From contig CM039512.1 in NCBI GenBank assembly GCA_022432975.1, positions 44,119,124 through 44,183,123 of the forward strand: DNA of 64,000 nucleotides, written 5' to 3'. The DNA is from Begonia masoniana (taxonomy: Eukaryota; Streptophyta; Magnoliopsida; Cucurbitales; Begoniaceae). Positions 1-10,598 of this stretch are shown piece after piece. The position numbers and the translations under genes were made by a program. Positions within the stretch are counted from its first letter, which is position 1; each line of letters starts with the position of its first letter. The notes beneath the pieces were generated by a model. It had not been told where the DNA came from, made no database searches, and worked only from the letters and a program-made list of their open reading frames with translations.

Positions 1-118
1 GAGGGAACAGGTTCCTCTAGGGACCGATTCCGGTTTCGGGAATTTATTTCTCGAAACCAACAGTCCGGTCCGATTCTAGCCCAGAAACTGCCCTGACCGG
101 ACCAGACTGTACCCAGCC
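1..118. other. Unassigned leading segment
   Basis: There is no coding signal. On the minus strand it begins CTAGGGCTGGGTAC and carries repeated CCGG/GGTCCGG words, which faintly resembles the ends of some plant hAT-type non-autonomous elements. No partner end or target duplication is visible because the window starts here. Confidence 0.3.
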
Positions 119-510
119 CTAACTACAGTCGAATATGCAAAGATGAGAATAAGTTGGACGAGAATAAGTTGGACGGTTGTGAAACAGACACTGAAAAGTA
201 GAAATATTATTTAAGAAAGGGATGGGCATTCGATTGATGAGGTAGACTCTTGTATCAAAGACATAAGGCCAGTAAGATAGTAGAACACGTGCAGAAAACA
301 GAAGAGAGAGACCCGTTTCCACCACGTGGCGATTCTTGCAGTCCATCTTGCCATTTTGAGTAAGAGTGTGAAGCAAGAGACATGATGGGAAATGCTAGTG
401 GATGTGAAAAAATGAGAAAGAGCAGAACTCATCACCCCAATCAGATTGCACACATTTAATGTGTTTACCAAACTGGGTGGCGACAAAGGTGAAAATGAAA
501 CTAATGTGTA
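119..510 (-). pseudogene. Copia integrase core fragment, unrelated to the adjoining element
   Basis: Reading the minus strand from about 510 downwards, two overlapping frames give a recognisable Ty1/copia integrase: a QSDWGDEF-like stretch, then SISHHVSC, then HVVETGLSLLF, then LINRMPIPFLNNIS, ending in a SHLCIFDC motif. The integrase core normally joins element cDNA to chromosomal DNA in the nucleus. Here the frame shifts near 370 and a stop follows the last motif. The fragment lies just outside the LTR stub of the next copia element and differs from that element's own integrase, so it is the remnant of a different copia copy. It is certainly non-functional. Confidence 0.75.
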
Positions 511-514
511 TTCA

Positions 515-594
515 ATATTGTCAACAGTTTACCCTACAAATAACAAATACATACACAAAATGATAAAAGACTAAACTACCCTTACATGTTAACA
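515..594 (-). repeat. Stub of copia I 3' LTR
   Basis: Directly after the polypurine tract the minus strand reads TGTTAACATGTAAGGG, a normal LTR start. After about 80 bases the sequence becomes integrase coding sequence of another copia copy, so most of the LTR is missing. The exact lower edge is uncertain. Confidence 0.6.
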
Positions 595-606
595 TCCCCC
601 TGCAAA
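595..606 (-). other. Polypurine tract of copia I
   Basis: On the minus strand this reads TTTGCAGGGGGA, immediately before the LTR-type TGTT start and just after the polyprotein stop. It is the expected plus-strand priming site. Confidence 0.7.
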
Positions 607-607
607 C

Positions 608-2207
608 TCACGATGCTACAGCAATATGCATTGAGAGTTTGTCAGTTAGAAAACGAAATCGCGAAACTGAATGTGCCTTGGTAAACAAATCGGCAATCTG
701 CAGAGAAGAAGGAACATAAGGCAAAATAATGGTGCCAAGTTGAAGATGATGTCGGGTGACATGACAATCAATCTCAATATGCTTGGTTCGCTCATAAAAG
801 ACTGAATTACGTGCAATTTGAATAGCACTCTAACTATCACACTGTAACGGAGTAGGACAACGAAGATAAACACCCATATCGGCAAGTAACCACAATAACC
901 AAACAATCTCACAAGTTGTCGATGCCATGGCACGGTATTCGACTTCAGTAGAAGATCGAGAAATAACATCTTGTTTCTTACTCTTCCACGAAATAAGGGA
1001 ATCACCAAGAAAAATATAGAATCCAGTAGTGGACTTGTGATCAGTGGGATCACCTGCCCAATCAGCATTCGAGTATGCACGTAGCTCGAGAGATGACATA
1101 GATAGAAAGAAAAGACTCTGAAACTGAGTGCCTCGAAGATACCTGATAATACGGAGAACAGCAGCCCAATGAATGGTAGTAGGAGTCGTAACAAACTGAC
1201 TGACCACATGAACAACATTCGCAATATCTGGACGAGTCACAGTAAGATAAACTAAGCTGCCAACAATAGTACGATATAAGCCAGGATCTGACAAAGGAGG
1301 ACCATCCGACATGGAATATCGGGCATTAGTCTCAAGAGGAGTATCAACAATCCTGTTGTCAGTGAGACGTGCATGCACAAACAGATCAGCTATGTACTTT
1401 GACTGAGATAAAAGATAACCTTTTGGCGAAGAAGCAACCTCAATGCCCAGAAAGTAACGTAGCAAACCCAAATCTTTCATAGCAAAAGAACGAGCTAATT
1501 CAGACTTTAGAGATTCAATCCCATCACAGTCATCACTAGTAATAATCATGTCATCAACATACAATGATAATAAAATACAACCTGCAGTCACATGTCGAAC
1601 AAACAATGCAGAATCATGATGGCTGGGACGAAAACCAAGCGAAGTGATCACTATTGAGAACTTTTCAAACCAAGCACGAGGAGCTTGTTTGAGACCATAG
1701 AGAGCCTTACGAAGTCGACAAACTTCACCAGATTTATGGGCGACGCCAGGTGGAGGCAACATATACACTTCTTCGTGAAGATCGCCATTCAAGAAGGCAT
1801 TCTTGACATCCATTTGATATATTCTCCATCGATGAACAGAAGCAACTGCAATCATAGTGCGAACAGTCGTCATCTTTGCTACAGGGGCAAAGTTTCTTCA
1901 TAATCCATACCATATTCCTGGGAGTAGCCCTTAGCAACAAGTCGGGCCTTGTATCGTTCAATGGATCCATCCGACTTAGTTTTAATCTTATAAACCCAAC
2001 GAGAACCAATAGTATGTTTATCAAATGGCAACGGTACCAAATCCCATGTATGAGTCTGATAAAAAGTAGTAAGCTCTTTAGCCATAGCATCCTGTTAAAG
2101 TGGATCACAAACGGCCTCTCTATAGGACAAAGGTTCATAAAGACGATGAACAGATGCAACAAATGAAGCAAAAGAACTAGAATGGGAAGAATAAGCAAAA
2201 TCATGTT
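608..2207 (-). pseudogene. Copia I reverse transcriptase and RNase H (broken)
   Basis: The reverse transcriptase copies element RNA into DNA in cytoplasmic particles, and RNase H removes the RNA strand. Visible motifs in order are WVYKIKTKSDGS and LVAKGYSQ near 1930-2020, MDVKNAFLNGDL near 1790, LYGLKQAPRAWFEKF near 1660, the catalytic YVDDMIITSDD near 1555, and the RNase H stretch with SNADWAGD and STGFYIFLG-like residues down to 608. Breaks: a stop near 2095, a one-base frameshift near 1888 just before the VAKMTTVRT region, and a TAG at 830 in the RNase H domain. An SSTEVEYRA motif replaces the usual SSTEAEYRA. It is a pseudogene with the core motifs preserved. Confidence 0.88.
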
Positions 2208-3245
2208 GTTTAGTAGACTTACGTGGTCGAGTATCTGTCGAAGGGGAGGAACATCCGTGATCTCAGAAGTTGATTGAGTGGTCGTAGGAGTAGGAGAATG
2301 AGGAGTAGATGTCTCGGGAATCAAAGTATCAGACCCTGCTAATCTATCAATAGAAGAAGCTGGAACAATGGATGCTGCTTCCTCAGTGTCAATTTCAAAA
2401 GGATCAATGCGAAGAAGATCTGACTGTGTCATATGATGTGAACTAGCAGGAATAGAGAAACAAGGAATATGCTCTAAAAACACAACATGACGAGAGACAT
2501 ACAATTTTTGGCTAACCGGATCAAAACAACGATATCCCTTCTGACCAACACCATAACCCAGAAAGACACATAAGGCGGACCGAGAGGACAATTTGTTACA
2601 TTCGACATGAGGTCGAAGGACAAAACAAGTACATCCGAAAACTCGTAAGGAGAAATAATCAGGTGCATGCCCATACAATTTTTCAAAAGGAGACAAACCT
2701 GAATTATGGAATATTGGAATTCTATTGATCACATGAGTAGCAGTAAGAACCGCTTCCCCCCAAAAGTCATTAGGAACATCGGCTGACAACATGAAAGAGC
2801 GGGCTGTTTCAACAAGATGCCGATGTTTCCTTTCAGCAACTCCATTTTGTTGGGGAGTGTCAGTACACGAAGTTTGAAGAATAGTTCCATCAGTAGCAAG
2901 TAAGTGAGAAAAGTCATTAGAAGTGTATTCACCCCCCAAATCACAACGAAAACACTTGATGACGGACGAATGCTGAGTTTTTACAAGAGCCCTAAAGTTG
3001 GTAAAAATAGTAAGATAATCAGACCTACGTTTCATAAGATAAACCCAGGTATAACGAGTGTAATCATCAACAAACGAAACATAATATTTTGAACCCTCTT
3101 TTGTTTGCATAGGAGAGGGTCCCCAGACATTAGAATGCACAAGATCAAAAGGAGCACAGGAAGATGAAATACTTTTATAAAAAGGTAAAGCTGAAAATTT
3201 TACTAGTTTACAACCACTACAATAAGAGATATCATGGTTATTCAA
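2208..3245 (-). pseudogene. Copia I integrase (broken)
   Basis: This integrase joins cDNA to chromosomal target sites. The second half of the HHCC zinc-binding domain (YCSGCKLVKFSALPF) is near the start, followed by DLVHSNVWGPSP, VDDYTRYTWVY, TPQQNGVAERKHRH and FGCTCFVLRP, the normal order for the copia core and C-terminal region. The frame is open for over 300 codons. It is severed from the protease at a run of T near 3240-3246, where one extra base shifts the frame, and it loses frame again near 2215 in the linker before reverse transcriptase. Confidence 0.88.
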
Positions 3246-3729
3246 AAAAATCTAAAGCTCCTGTAGATACCAAGAACTGTAAACGAGATGCTGAAATATG
3301 ACCTATACGAGAATGCCATAAATAAAAATCAGAAGATGAACGAGTCAAACGAAAAGATGACAAATCCACACTAGAAGCTGCAATGTCTGATACATTGAGT
3401 TGATCCAAAACATAAAGTCCTCCATGCCTACGGCCTGTCCCAATCACCTTCTGTGAACTCGGATCCTTCACAAAACAAGAAGTATAAGTAAATGAGACTA
3501 AATATCCAGACTCACATAATTGACTAACAGAAATAAGACTGAGAGTAAGACTAGGAATATAATAAACATCAGAAAGAGACACACAAGGTGTAACAATGGA
3601 ACCAACACCTACTAATGGCATATGAGTGCCATCAGCAGTCATAATGGACACAGAAGAATTAGAAGACAATGAAACAAAAAAAGGCAAAGGAGGAGACATA
3701 TGATGAGAGGCACCTAAATCCAAAATCAA
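3238..3729 (-). pseudogene. Copia I protease and GAG-pre-integrase segment
   Basis: The protease is an aspartic enzyme that cleaves the polyprotein. The active-site region reads ILDLGASHHMS; most copia proteases have DSGASHHM, so the serine or threonine after the catalytic Asp is replaced by Leu. The sequence continues as a normal copia linker with LWHSRIGHIS, the first histidines of the integrase zinc site. A TAA at 3748 separates it from gag in the same frame, and the frameshift near 3245 separates it from integrase. Confidence 0.8.
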
Positions 3730-3747
3730 TAACGAAGAAGATATACC

Positions 3748-4788
3748 TTAGAGACCAGGCGAAGACAAATCTTTATGAGAAGCGACAGACATAGCATGAG
3801 GTTGTGAGGCAAGGAAATGCTGAAATTGTTCAAGCATGGAAGAATCAAAAGACAGAGTAGCCACTTCATTATTGGGTTGAGGTGGTCGATATGTCCACAG
3901 AGAAGACCGCGATGAGAAGGACAGTTGCTGCTGCAGAGAAGTCGGCAGACGATGTTGCAACTGTGGTGGCCGTTGTTGTTGCAATGATTTACCCTTATTT
4001 AGCAGTAGTGGACATTGAGCCTTCCAATGGCTCTTCTGTTTACAAAAGGCACACTCATCATGAGAAACCTTAGATGTCGACTTATTTTGGTTACTAGCCG
4101 TGGGTCGCTGTGGTACGACGAAGACAGATGGAGTAGGAGATAGAATAGTCCCCTTATCGAACTGAGACTTGAGACGAATCTCCTTGGCAAGTAGCTTATT
4201 GACTACCGAGTCAACAGAAGGAAGAGGAGTACGATATAGGATTGTCCCACGCAATCCCTCAAAATCATGACGAAGAGCCATCAAGAACTATACCAAACGC
4301 TGTGATTCTCTCCGAGCGATGTAAGCTGGAAATGCGCGCAACTCTGATGGTTTTGTTAAAGCCAGCTGGTCCCATAATGCTGACATGGCAGAATAAAAGT
4401 CTTGAATACTCATATCTTTCTGAGAAAGAGCCCGAATATCTGTCTCCAATTGATACTGCTTAGCAAAGTTAGACTGTGTGTATAGTCTGGCCAAATGATC
4501 CCAGATCTCTTGAGCAGTCTCATACTTTGCCAACTGAACACCAAGGGAGTGTGTGACAGAGTTATTAATCCACGTAATGATCCTTGAATTATCAGGCTCT
4601 CAAACATCTAGTAAGGTCGCATAGTCAGTATCCTTACTGTCTATAGGCTTAACTCGCACACCTGTGACATAATCCCACAGAGATTTCCCAGGCAAAAAAT
4701 TTTTCATAACATAGCTCCAATACGAGTAGTTTTTACCATCCAATTGAACACTAATCGACTGAAGAGAATCATCCTTGCGACCAGACAT
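3748..4788 (-). pseudogene. Copia I gag (capsid/nucleocapsid), broken
   Basis: Gag packages element RNA into virus-like particles. The likely start is the ATG at 4786-4788 (MSGRKDDSLQSISVQL), because the 26 codons upstream look like leader sequence. It continues with LDGKNYSYWSYVM and EIWDHLARLYTQSNFAK, typical of plant copia gag, and ends with one zinc knuckle (CAFCKQKSHWKAQC, CX2CX4HX4C) and a Gln-rich tail. In-frame stops lie at 4600-4602 (TGA, probably from Trp TGG) and 4288-4290 (TAG, probably from Gln). The frame is otherwise continuous into the protease. Confidence 0.85.
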
Positions 4789-5274
4789 GACAATCAAACC
4801 AATAGAATTCACAAATGATCCAACCAGAAAATAACAGAGTCCAACCAGATAAATATTGAATTCCAAAATCTAACCAGACAATAACCAAGTTCAATCAAAG
4901 AAACATAAAACTAATTCTTCCCAATACCTTCCAAATAAGGCTCAAATCTTGTTGACCACTTTAATTGAAGCTGCAGCAACCTTTCCCACAGTCAAACAAT
5001 ATTTTTTTAAATCCAAATAATCAAATCAGCATATGCTTCTTACTTCCTTTACCAGAAAACCAACACCGAAAATTTCAGATCTGAAACAAAAGCAAACAAA
5101 CCCATCTCTAACCAAATACAACAGACACGGATCCACAAACAACTTCGCTTCTTCAGCAGAGGGGAACAGCTCCGTTCAGAGAGTCGTTTAGGAAAATAGC
5201 TCCGTCTCCATTCAGAACGCCATTCTTATCGCAGCTCCGTCGCCGACAGAACACCATTCAACCCAACGCGTTAA
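4789..5274 (-). other. Copia I leader, no gene
   Basis: Untranslated leader between the N gap and gag. No primer-binding site of the TGGTATCAGAGC type is visible, so the site and the 5' LTR probably lie in or beyond the gap, or were lost. Confidence 0.5.
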
Positions 5275-5374
5275 NNNNNNNNNNNNNNNNNNNNNNNNNN
5301 NNNNNNNNNNNNNNNNNNNNNNNNNNNNNNNNNNNNNNNNNNNNNNNNNNNNNNNNNNNNNNNNNNNNNNNNNN
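5275..5374. other. Assembly gap, 100 N
   Basis: An unbroken run of 100 undetermined bases, a conventional gap of unknown true size. It falls where the copia I 5' LTR should be. Confidence 0.98.
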
Positions 5375-5703
5375 TCATAAATATTGCTGAAGGAAAACAC
5401 AAGCTGATGTGGAGCATAGTGTCTATTTGTATCCGACATGGCCGTGCCCAAGTAAGAACTTGAACAAAATCATCAAAACTGCTACTTCTTGTTCCCAAGG
5501 GGGGACTTTCTCCACAAGAATACAACTTTGATGTCCTCTTAAATACATTTCTCCACTACATGATATGACACAATACTCCATCAACAACATGTATTGACCC
5601 CGGAGAGTTAAAAATTCACAGAGAAACCATTATCCTTGTGAGTATTTTCTATATCTAAACAGAAAAAACCAAGAACAAATCTTCTGAGTTTCCATTCTCA
5701 TAC
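5375..5703. other. Non-coding stretch beside the gap
   Basis: I recognise no gene. The minus strand can be read as a short open stretch, but it matches nothing I know. It may be intron of the receptor relic next to it. Confidence 0.3.
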
Positions 5704-5919
5704 TTCACAGACTTTGACACCATCCCATTTAAATCCAGGAGGACATTGCATCTTTTAACCTTCCCATCATCTGTTAACATAACCATTAGAAATCAAACCA
5801 GAATAAACAGAGTTGAAAACAAGGGACAAAAAGGATAATATAAACTTGAGATGGATTAACTGTGCAAGCCAGAGAATGAATGGCCACTCTCGCCTCATCC
5901 AAACAACTCCATTGTTAAT
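5704..5919 (-). pseudogene. VSR: Two exon relics of a vacuolar sorting receptor
   Basis: Plant vacuolar sorting receptors are Golgi membrane proteins with lumenal EGF-like repeats that carry soluble cargo to the vacuole. Two short minus-strand exons match that EGF region. The first (5861-5919) follows a TTTCTAG acceptor and begins INNG with decayed Cys/Trp/His positions. The second (5704-5770) follows a GTTAACAG acceptor, begins DDGKVK, continues QCPPGFKWDGVKVCE after a one-base slip, and ends at a GTATGAG donor. Exon order and intron placement suit a genomic copy, not a processed one. The frame is broken in both exons and no other receptor exon is visible, so this is a gene fragment. Confidence 0.65.
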
Positions 5920-5939
5920 CTAGAAAGAACAAGAAACAA

Positions 5940-7016
5940 CAGTGGGCAGTATTAATTAAGTGGAGCTTATAGGGGAACTGGCAAACAGTGGGGGAGGGGG
6001 AGGGTGCACTATCATGCACATTCAGGGATACAGTATAGTAAACGGTAAACGGTAAACAGTAAACAATTCTGGGGTCAGTCCCCGTCTCACACTTAACCTG
6101 GTACATTTCAGTCGGATTTTATCTTGTTTAGTTTCAAACATTGTACATAAAACATTTGCATGTCTTTCAGAGAAAACGTGTATGCATGAACGGTGCTTGA
6201 ACTTAACAGGCAGACAGCAGAAATAAGACAACAGAAAGTAAATCGAAGCCAGACATTTCAGAACATAGACTATAACCTTTATACCCAAAACAACCCGACA
6301 GAACAAGAAACCTAGTACCTCCATGATGTAGGGCCTTAAGGGCCAACCTACGGTTATGAACTTACCTGTTTGCTGCAATGTAGAATGCTCGAATGTCTCT
6401 GGAACGCTTGGATCTGTTGCTGCAATGTAGAGAAGTTAAACAAGTTGCAAATGCTAACAAATAACTTGGAAGATTATGCAGTAAACTCCATTCAGACTTG
6501 TAGAAAACAACGAATGTGTTTCCATACAAAAACCGAGAGTTTTCTCTCAACTATCTTAACCTAAAGCTTCAGCATAACCCATAGTTTTTGCTTGTCCAAA
6601 TGTGTTAGCATTAGAAGATATTTACCTTAGCGGAGGAGCAGAAGAAAATCTGAGGAGATCGAAGTAAATCTTCGATGGTTGTTTGTCGACAGGAAGAGAG
6701 AAAGTCGAGAAGAGAAATGGAGAGAGAATAGAGCGGAGAAGTGAAGAGGGTTTCACGCAGGAGGGAGAACTTAGCTTCCTCAACAAGTTGCCAGATGCCA
6801 CTCAACCATTGGCTATCTCCCACCAACCTTAATTTCTCTCCAATTTACCCTTCCATGCATTTCAACTTAATGTTTTGGTTTAGTTACACATTAGTCTAGT
6901 TCTCCACTAATTATTCCAACAATCCAACCAAAAACATTCCCTTGTATTAATATAATATAAATCCCGTTTAAATGAGCCGAGAAAACTATTACATGGCTAA
7001 AATGTCGGGTGTTACA
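5940..7016 (-). mobile_element. Truncated long LTR, copy A
   Basis: On the minus strand it starts TGTAACACCCGACATTTT and runs parallel to solo LTRs B (10599) and C (17424): the same CCATGTAAT block, the CTAATGTGTAAC block, the AAGGTAAAYATCT block, the CAGGTAAGTTC block and the GGCCCTTAAGGCCCTAC block. Similarity fades near 5940, next to the receptor relic, so roughly the last 1.4 kb of the LTR is missing. It has diverged clearly from B and C, which suggests an older insertion. Confidence 0.75.
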
Positions 7017-7270
7017 AATAGAGTATGAAGAGTATTAGAAAGGCAAAGAGCTGTATAGGAGGTAATAGGAATTGTAACCTAACCAATATGAGTAGGAATT
7101 GTAACCTAACCAATATGAAAGATATCCAGAGACTTACCATCAGCAACCAATGCTTGATCAGGACCATAAAGCATTCTGGAGTTGAGAAAAATTAGGTGTG
7201 AAATGAGCAGAGGCTCCAGAGTCCATACAATAGGGAGTAGAAGTAACGCCCTTAGAGGAAGACAACATTG
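7017..7270 (-). pseudogene. Copia II protease fragment
   Basis: The minus strand reads YCMDSGASAHFTPNFSQL, an intact-looking copia protease active-site motif, followed by a stop. It is the downstream continuation of the gag at 9352-10135, separated by a 2.1 kb insertion. Near 7065-7110 a 27-base segment containing GGAATTGTAACC is directly duplicated. The fragment ends abruptly against LTR copy A. Confidence 0.75.
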
Positions 7271-9351
7271 TGTTGGTTTTCGAGGTTCCTACGTATGGCG
7301 GAATTCACTATTATTCATAATAATAGTGACATGCGTTACCCTGTAACTTTAAAACTATTTTAAAATCATAAAAAAAAACCATAAATTGAATCGTTAGTCT
7401 AAAAGAAATTATTTTTGAGAAATATGAAATTTTTCAAAATGTAAACAATTTACATTGAGAAAAATTATTAGATTTAGATTGTGAAATAATAAAAGAAGAT
7501 ACCTTTTGGAGCAACGCTTTTACTCAGGTACTCCTGTCTGATCTTAACAGCTTTAACTCAGGATTAGGTGTTTTTCCCTAAGAGTTTGAAACCGTCGAGT
7601 CTTCTCTAAAGATCTTTACACTTAAATTTCCTAACGTGTGGGCGTCCCTCTTACAAGAATAACACACTCTTATATTTCTGGAGAGACGTGTTCTCAACAC
7701 ATGAGACGTCTCTCTTCGATCTTAGAAAACATTTTTCTAAAATCGAATACGAAAAGATCACACCTTTTCTCTAGGGATTAGATCTCTTTCTTTCTTATTT
7801 TTTCACCACCTTTTGTCAAATCACATTTGACGATTTTATAGATCTATTATAAAATAATTTTTCAGATTTATTTTAATAAAAACTAATTTTTAAAAATAAA
7901 TCGTATCTAATCAAATCTAATTTGATTAGCAGTTGATTTATCGAGTAAATCAAATTTATCGATTAATCATATAATCTAAAAACAGTTTTTAGAATATATT
8001 TATGAAAACAACTTTTCAAGATAATCTCATCTTATGAGATTATTTAGATCTACTTTTAAACATTAAACAAACTATAAGTCAATTGTAGATCAAATCTACT
8101 CAAATCAGATTTTCCAGATCTATTTTTATTCAAATTTCAAAAAATCTGATTTTATAGTTTGTTAAATAACTACCTTAAATTTGAAGATAAAATCACATCT
8201 GGTGAGATTCTTCAAATTTAATTCAAATCCCTTAAAAAATTCTCATCTAATGAGATATATTTATTTTGAATTCAAAATATAAAAACTATTTATATATTTT
8301 GAACCACAATATATTCCTTTGAGTGTCTATAAATGATTAATCATTATTAATTATTTATATATTTATTCTTGTAACATGGAAATCAAATAGTGATATAAGA
8401 TAACAGACGGACCGATGGACCTATAGTTCTAAGCTCCAATAATATTTGTTAATTAATATAAACTTTTTATATTAAATAACATAATTATTAACTCTAGAGT
8501 AATTCCACTAAATATCTAAAGTTGCACTCTTAGAACTATAAAGTATATTTACTCAAAGTAATGTCCATTGATATAGTCATTACATATGTATTAATCCTCC
8601 ATTAAGATTCGTAATAGAGTTAGATATAAAATCCGTTAACCTCTCATATTACATCTTTATCCTTGACTATCATTAATTCTTGATTGAATAATTAATTCAT
8701 AACATTTATGAATTTGCGAGCTAATTATTCAATCCATGAACTAACAAACAAGGGAATCTTATATTATGGATTTCATTGTATCAATGTTAGCATTCTCAGC
8801 TACTCATTTAATTTATTCTCAAAATACAAGGTTTATGTAATGCAACTCATACAAAACTGTATCGAGTAAATCAAAGAATAAATTAAAATGAAATAGGAGT
8901 CTACTAAATACAATGAATTGAGATCATACACATATGACCATCATTATGATAAAATTAATTGTTCTTGATTTAACGGATATTATAAAAACAATATAATTTC
9001 ATCTGGTCCAGTCCTATATAATCATATTATATAAAATACAATCACTTTATGTCACTAAAATATATAGTCGGGATATGACTATACGTTCTCAACGAAGTGA
9101 ACTGTATTTATAACTTTATTAATTTGAAGATCCTTTACTTCAAATATAAGTCATGGACTATTGTGGTTATTTCTTTTTAAATTTAATCTCACATATATCA
9201 ACATATATGTAAATTTAAAATTGCACAAATAATCAAGGATTTTTCTTTGAATTCGAAAGCATATTCAATAATGCAAACATAAAAATTAATCATAAAATTT
9301 ATTTATTAATTTACAGCAATAAAAATGTTCATAACATTTACTTGTTGGGCA
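7271..9351 (-). mobile_element. Probable solo LTR splitting copia II
   Basis: An AT-rich, non-coding 2.08 kb block interrupts the copia II frame between the zinc knuckle and the protease. Read on the minus strand it starts TGCCCAACAAGT and ends CCAACA. Flanks are CATTG on the left and CATTA on the right, a five-base duplication with one mismatch. TG/CA ends, size and lack of coding fit a solo LTR, probably of a copia lineage with long LTRs. Confidence 0.6.
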
Positions 9352-10135
9352 CATTAATCCCAATGGAAATTGATATTAGCAGCAACAGGTGGAGCCAAAG
9401 AAGTATTCATAGCTCTTGGAGGCAGTTTGAATGTCATGTTTGCACGGTGATAGCACATCGCCGCAGTGTGACCAACCTTAAAACAGATCTGACATTTGGG
9501 GCGGTACCCATTTCCCTTTGGAGGTCGTGGTGACTGAGAGAAAAGCCCAGGTTTAACCAGAAGACTAGGACTAGAAGTATTCTGCTGAGAAGAAAAATAG
9601 GATGCTTGTCTAGGAGAAGATCGTTGTTGTGGTCGAAAGGTAGAAGTCAGGAAAACAATGGGAGGTGCAGAAACAATAGAAGATGGAGCAAAAGGTGTAG
9701 GAGCAAGATTATGCTTATCAAGTCAAAAATTGTAGCTTAAAAGTAAGCTGTGAACATCCTCAATTGATGATTCAGTGGAGCGACTAGTAATTGCAGTAAC
9801 AAAAGGGTTGTAGTCACTACCTAAACTGTTAAGAAAATAAATGAGTTGATCTTTGAGGGAAACCGGTTCACCAATCGTTGCCAAATTGTTGCAAATATAC
9901 AGAGGCTGCTGAACATATTCAGTAGCCGAGAGACCATCTTTGCTTATATGCTGGAGTTTGCTGCGTAACTCAGTAATACGAGCAAAAAAAGTAGAGGAAT
10001 ACATGTGAGTGAGGGCGTCCCAAATATCAGCTGCTGAGGAATAAGCAACGACTTGAGAAAGAAGAGAATTCGTTGAGGGTCAGGGTTGTCAGGACCCCAT
10101 AGCTGAGGGTTTGAAATGGACAAACTATATATTGT
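9352..10135 (-). pseudogene. Copia II gag fragment
   Basis: The minus strand gives a long copia gag: VVAYSSAADIWDALTHMYSS, ARITELRSKLQ, GLSATEYV, an ICNNLATIGEPV stretch, LGSDYNPFVTAI, then HSLLLSYNF. A TGA at 9723-9725 (where CGA Arg is usual) interrupts the frame. The sequence continues to a single zinc knuckle, CQICFKVGHTAAMCYHR. The N-terminal end is lost near 10135, where the sequence turns into AT-rich DNA. The gag is clearly a different copia lineage from copia I. Confidence 0.8.
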
Positions 10136-10598
10136 AAATAGTTGGAATAATACTAGAAATACTATTTAACAACATATTTTAAAATAAAGCGAAGTGCATT
10201 TGAGGACGAGGTCCTTTACAAATTAAAGTTAATCATTTTTAAATTTATAAATCGATTCTTTTTATTTCAACTGTTAGCAATTAAAATTTTGGCCTTAATT
10301 AATATGTTAGATTCAACATTTGTATACCCATTTATCATTTAATTAAGTGTTTTACTCTGATTTTTAATATTTTCATTAATTTCTAACTTGATTTCGAACT
10401 CTATGGTTTTCTTCTCCAACAATCAATAATTTAAATATTGTTGTCAATTTATTTAGTAAGTCTAGTATGTGTATACTAATTTTTCCATTTACTAGACTTA
10501 TTATATAAATTGACAACAATATTTAAATTATTGATATTTGAAAGATAGAATTTTGATCTGTTAAAAAATAGTTTAAAGTACAAATTGTAAATGATTTC
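10136..10598. other. AT-rich spacer
   Basis: No gene is seen. The only structure is the inverted repeat listed separately. The last five bases, ATTTC, are one copy of the target duplication of solo LTR B. Confidence 0.5.
10424..10533. repeat. Inverted repeat, 45-base arms
   Basis: The left arm starts CAATAATTTAAATATTG and is mirrored at the right end; both arms also share TAAGTCTAGTA next to the loop. About 41 of 45 positions pair around a loop of roughly 20 bases. It could be a tiny foldback element or a hairpin RNA source. Confidence 0.7.

Larger units (their letters stand above)
515..5274 (-). mobile_element. Degenerate Ty1/copia retrotransposon (copia I)
   Basis: The order on the minus strand is gag, protease, integrase, reverse transcriptase, RNase H, which is the copia order. 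A polypurine tract and the first roughly 80 bases of a 3' LTR follow RNase H. The 5' LTR and primer site are not visible: the leader runs into the N gap. The polyprotein carries at least five in-frame stops and three frameshifts, so the element is dead. No target duplication can be assigned because both ends are incomplete. Confidence 0.85.

Noticed and set aside
646..1224. Hydrophobic 192-codon minus-strand frame as a membrane protein
   Set aside because: It is an alternative frame of the copia reverse transcriptase-RNase H, whose motifs are clear in the true frame.
7271..9351. DNA transposon
   Set aside because: No terminal inverted repeat beyond a few bases is visible; TG/CA ends and a near five-base duplication fit an LTR better.
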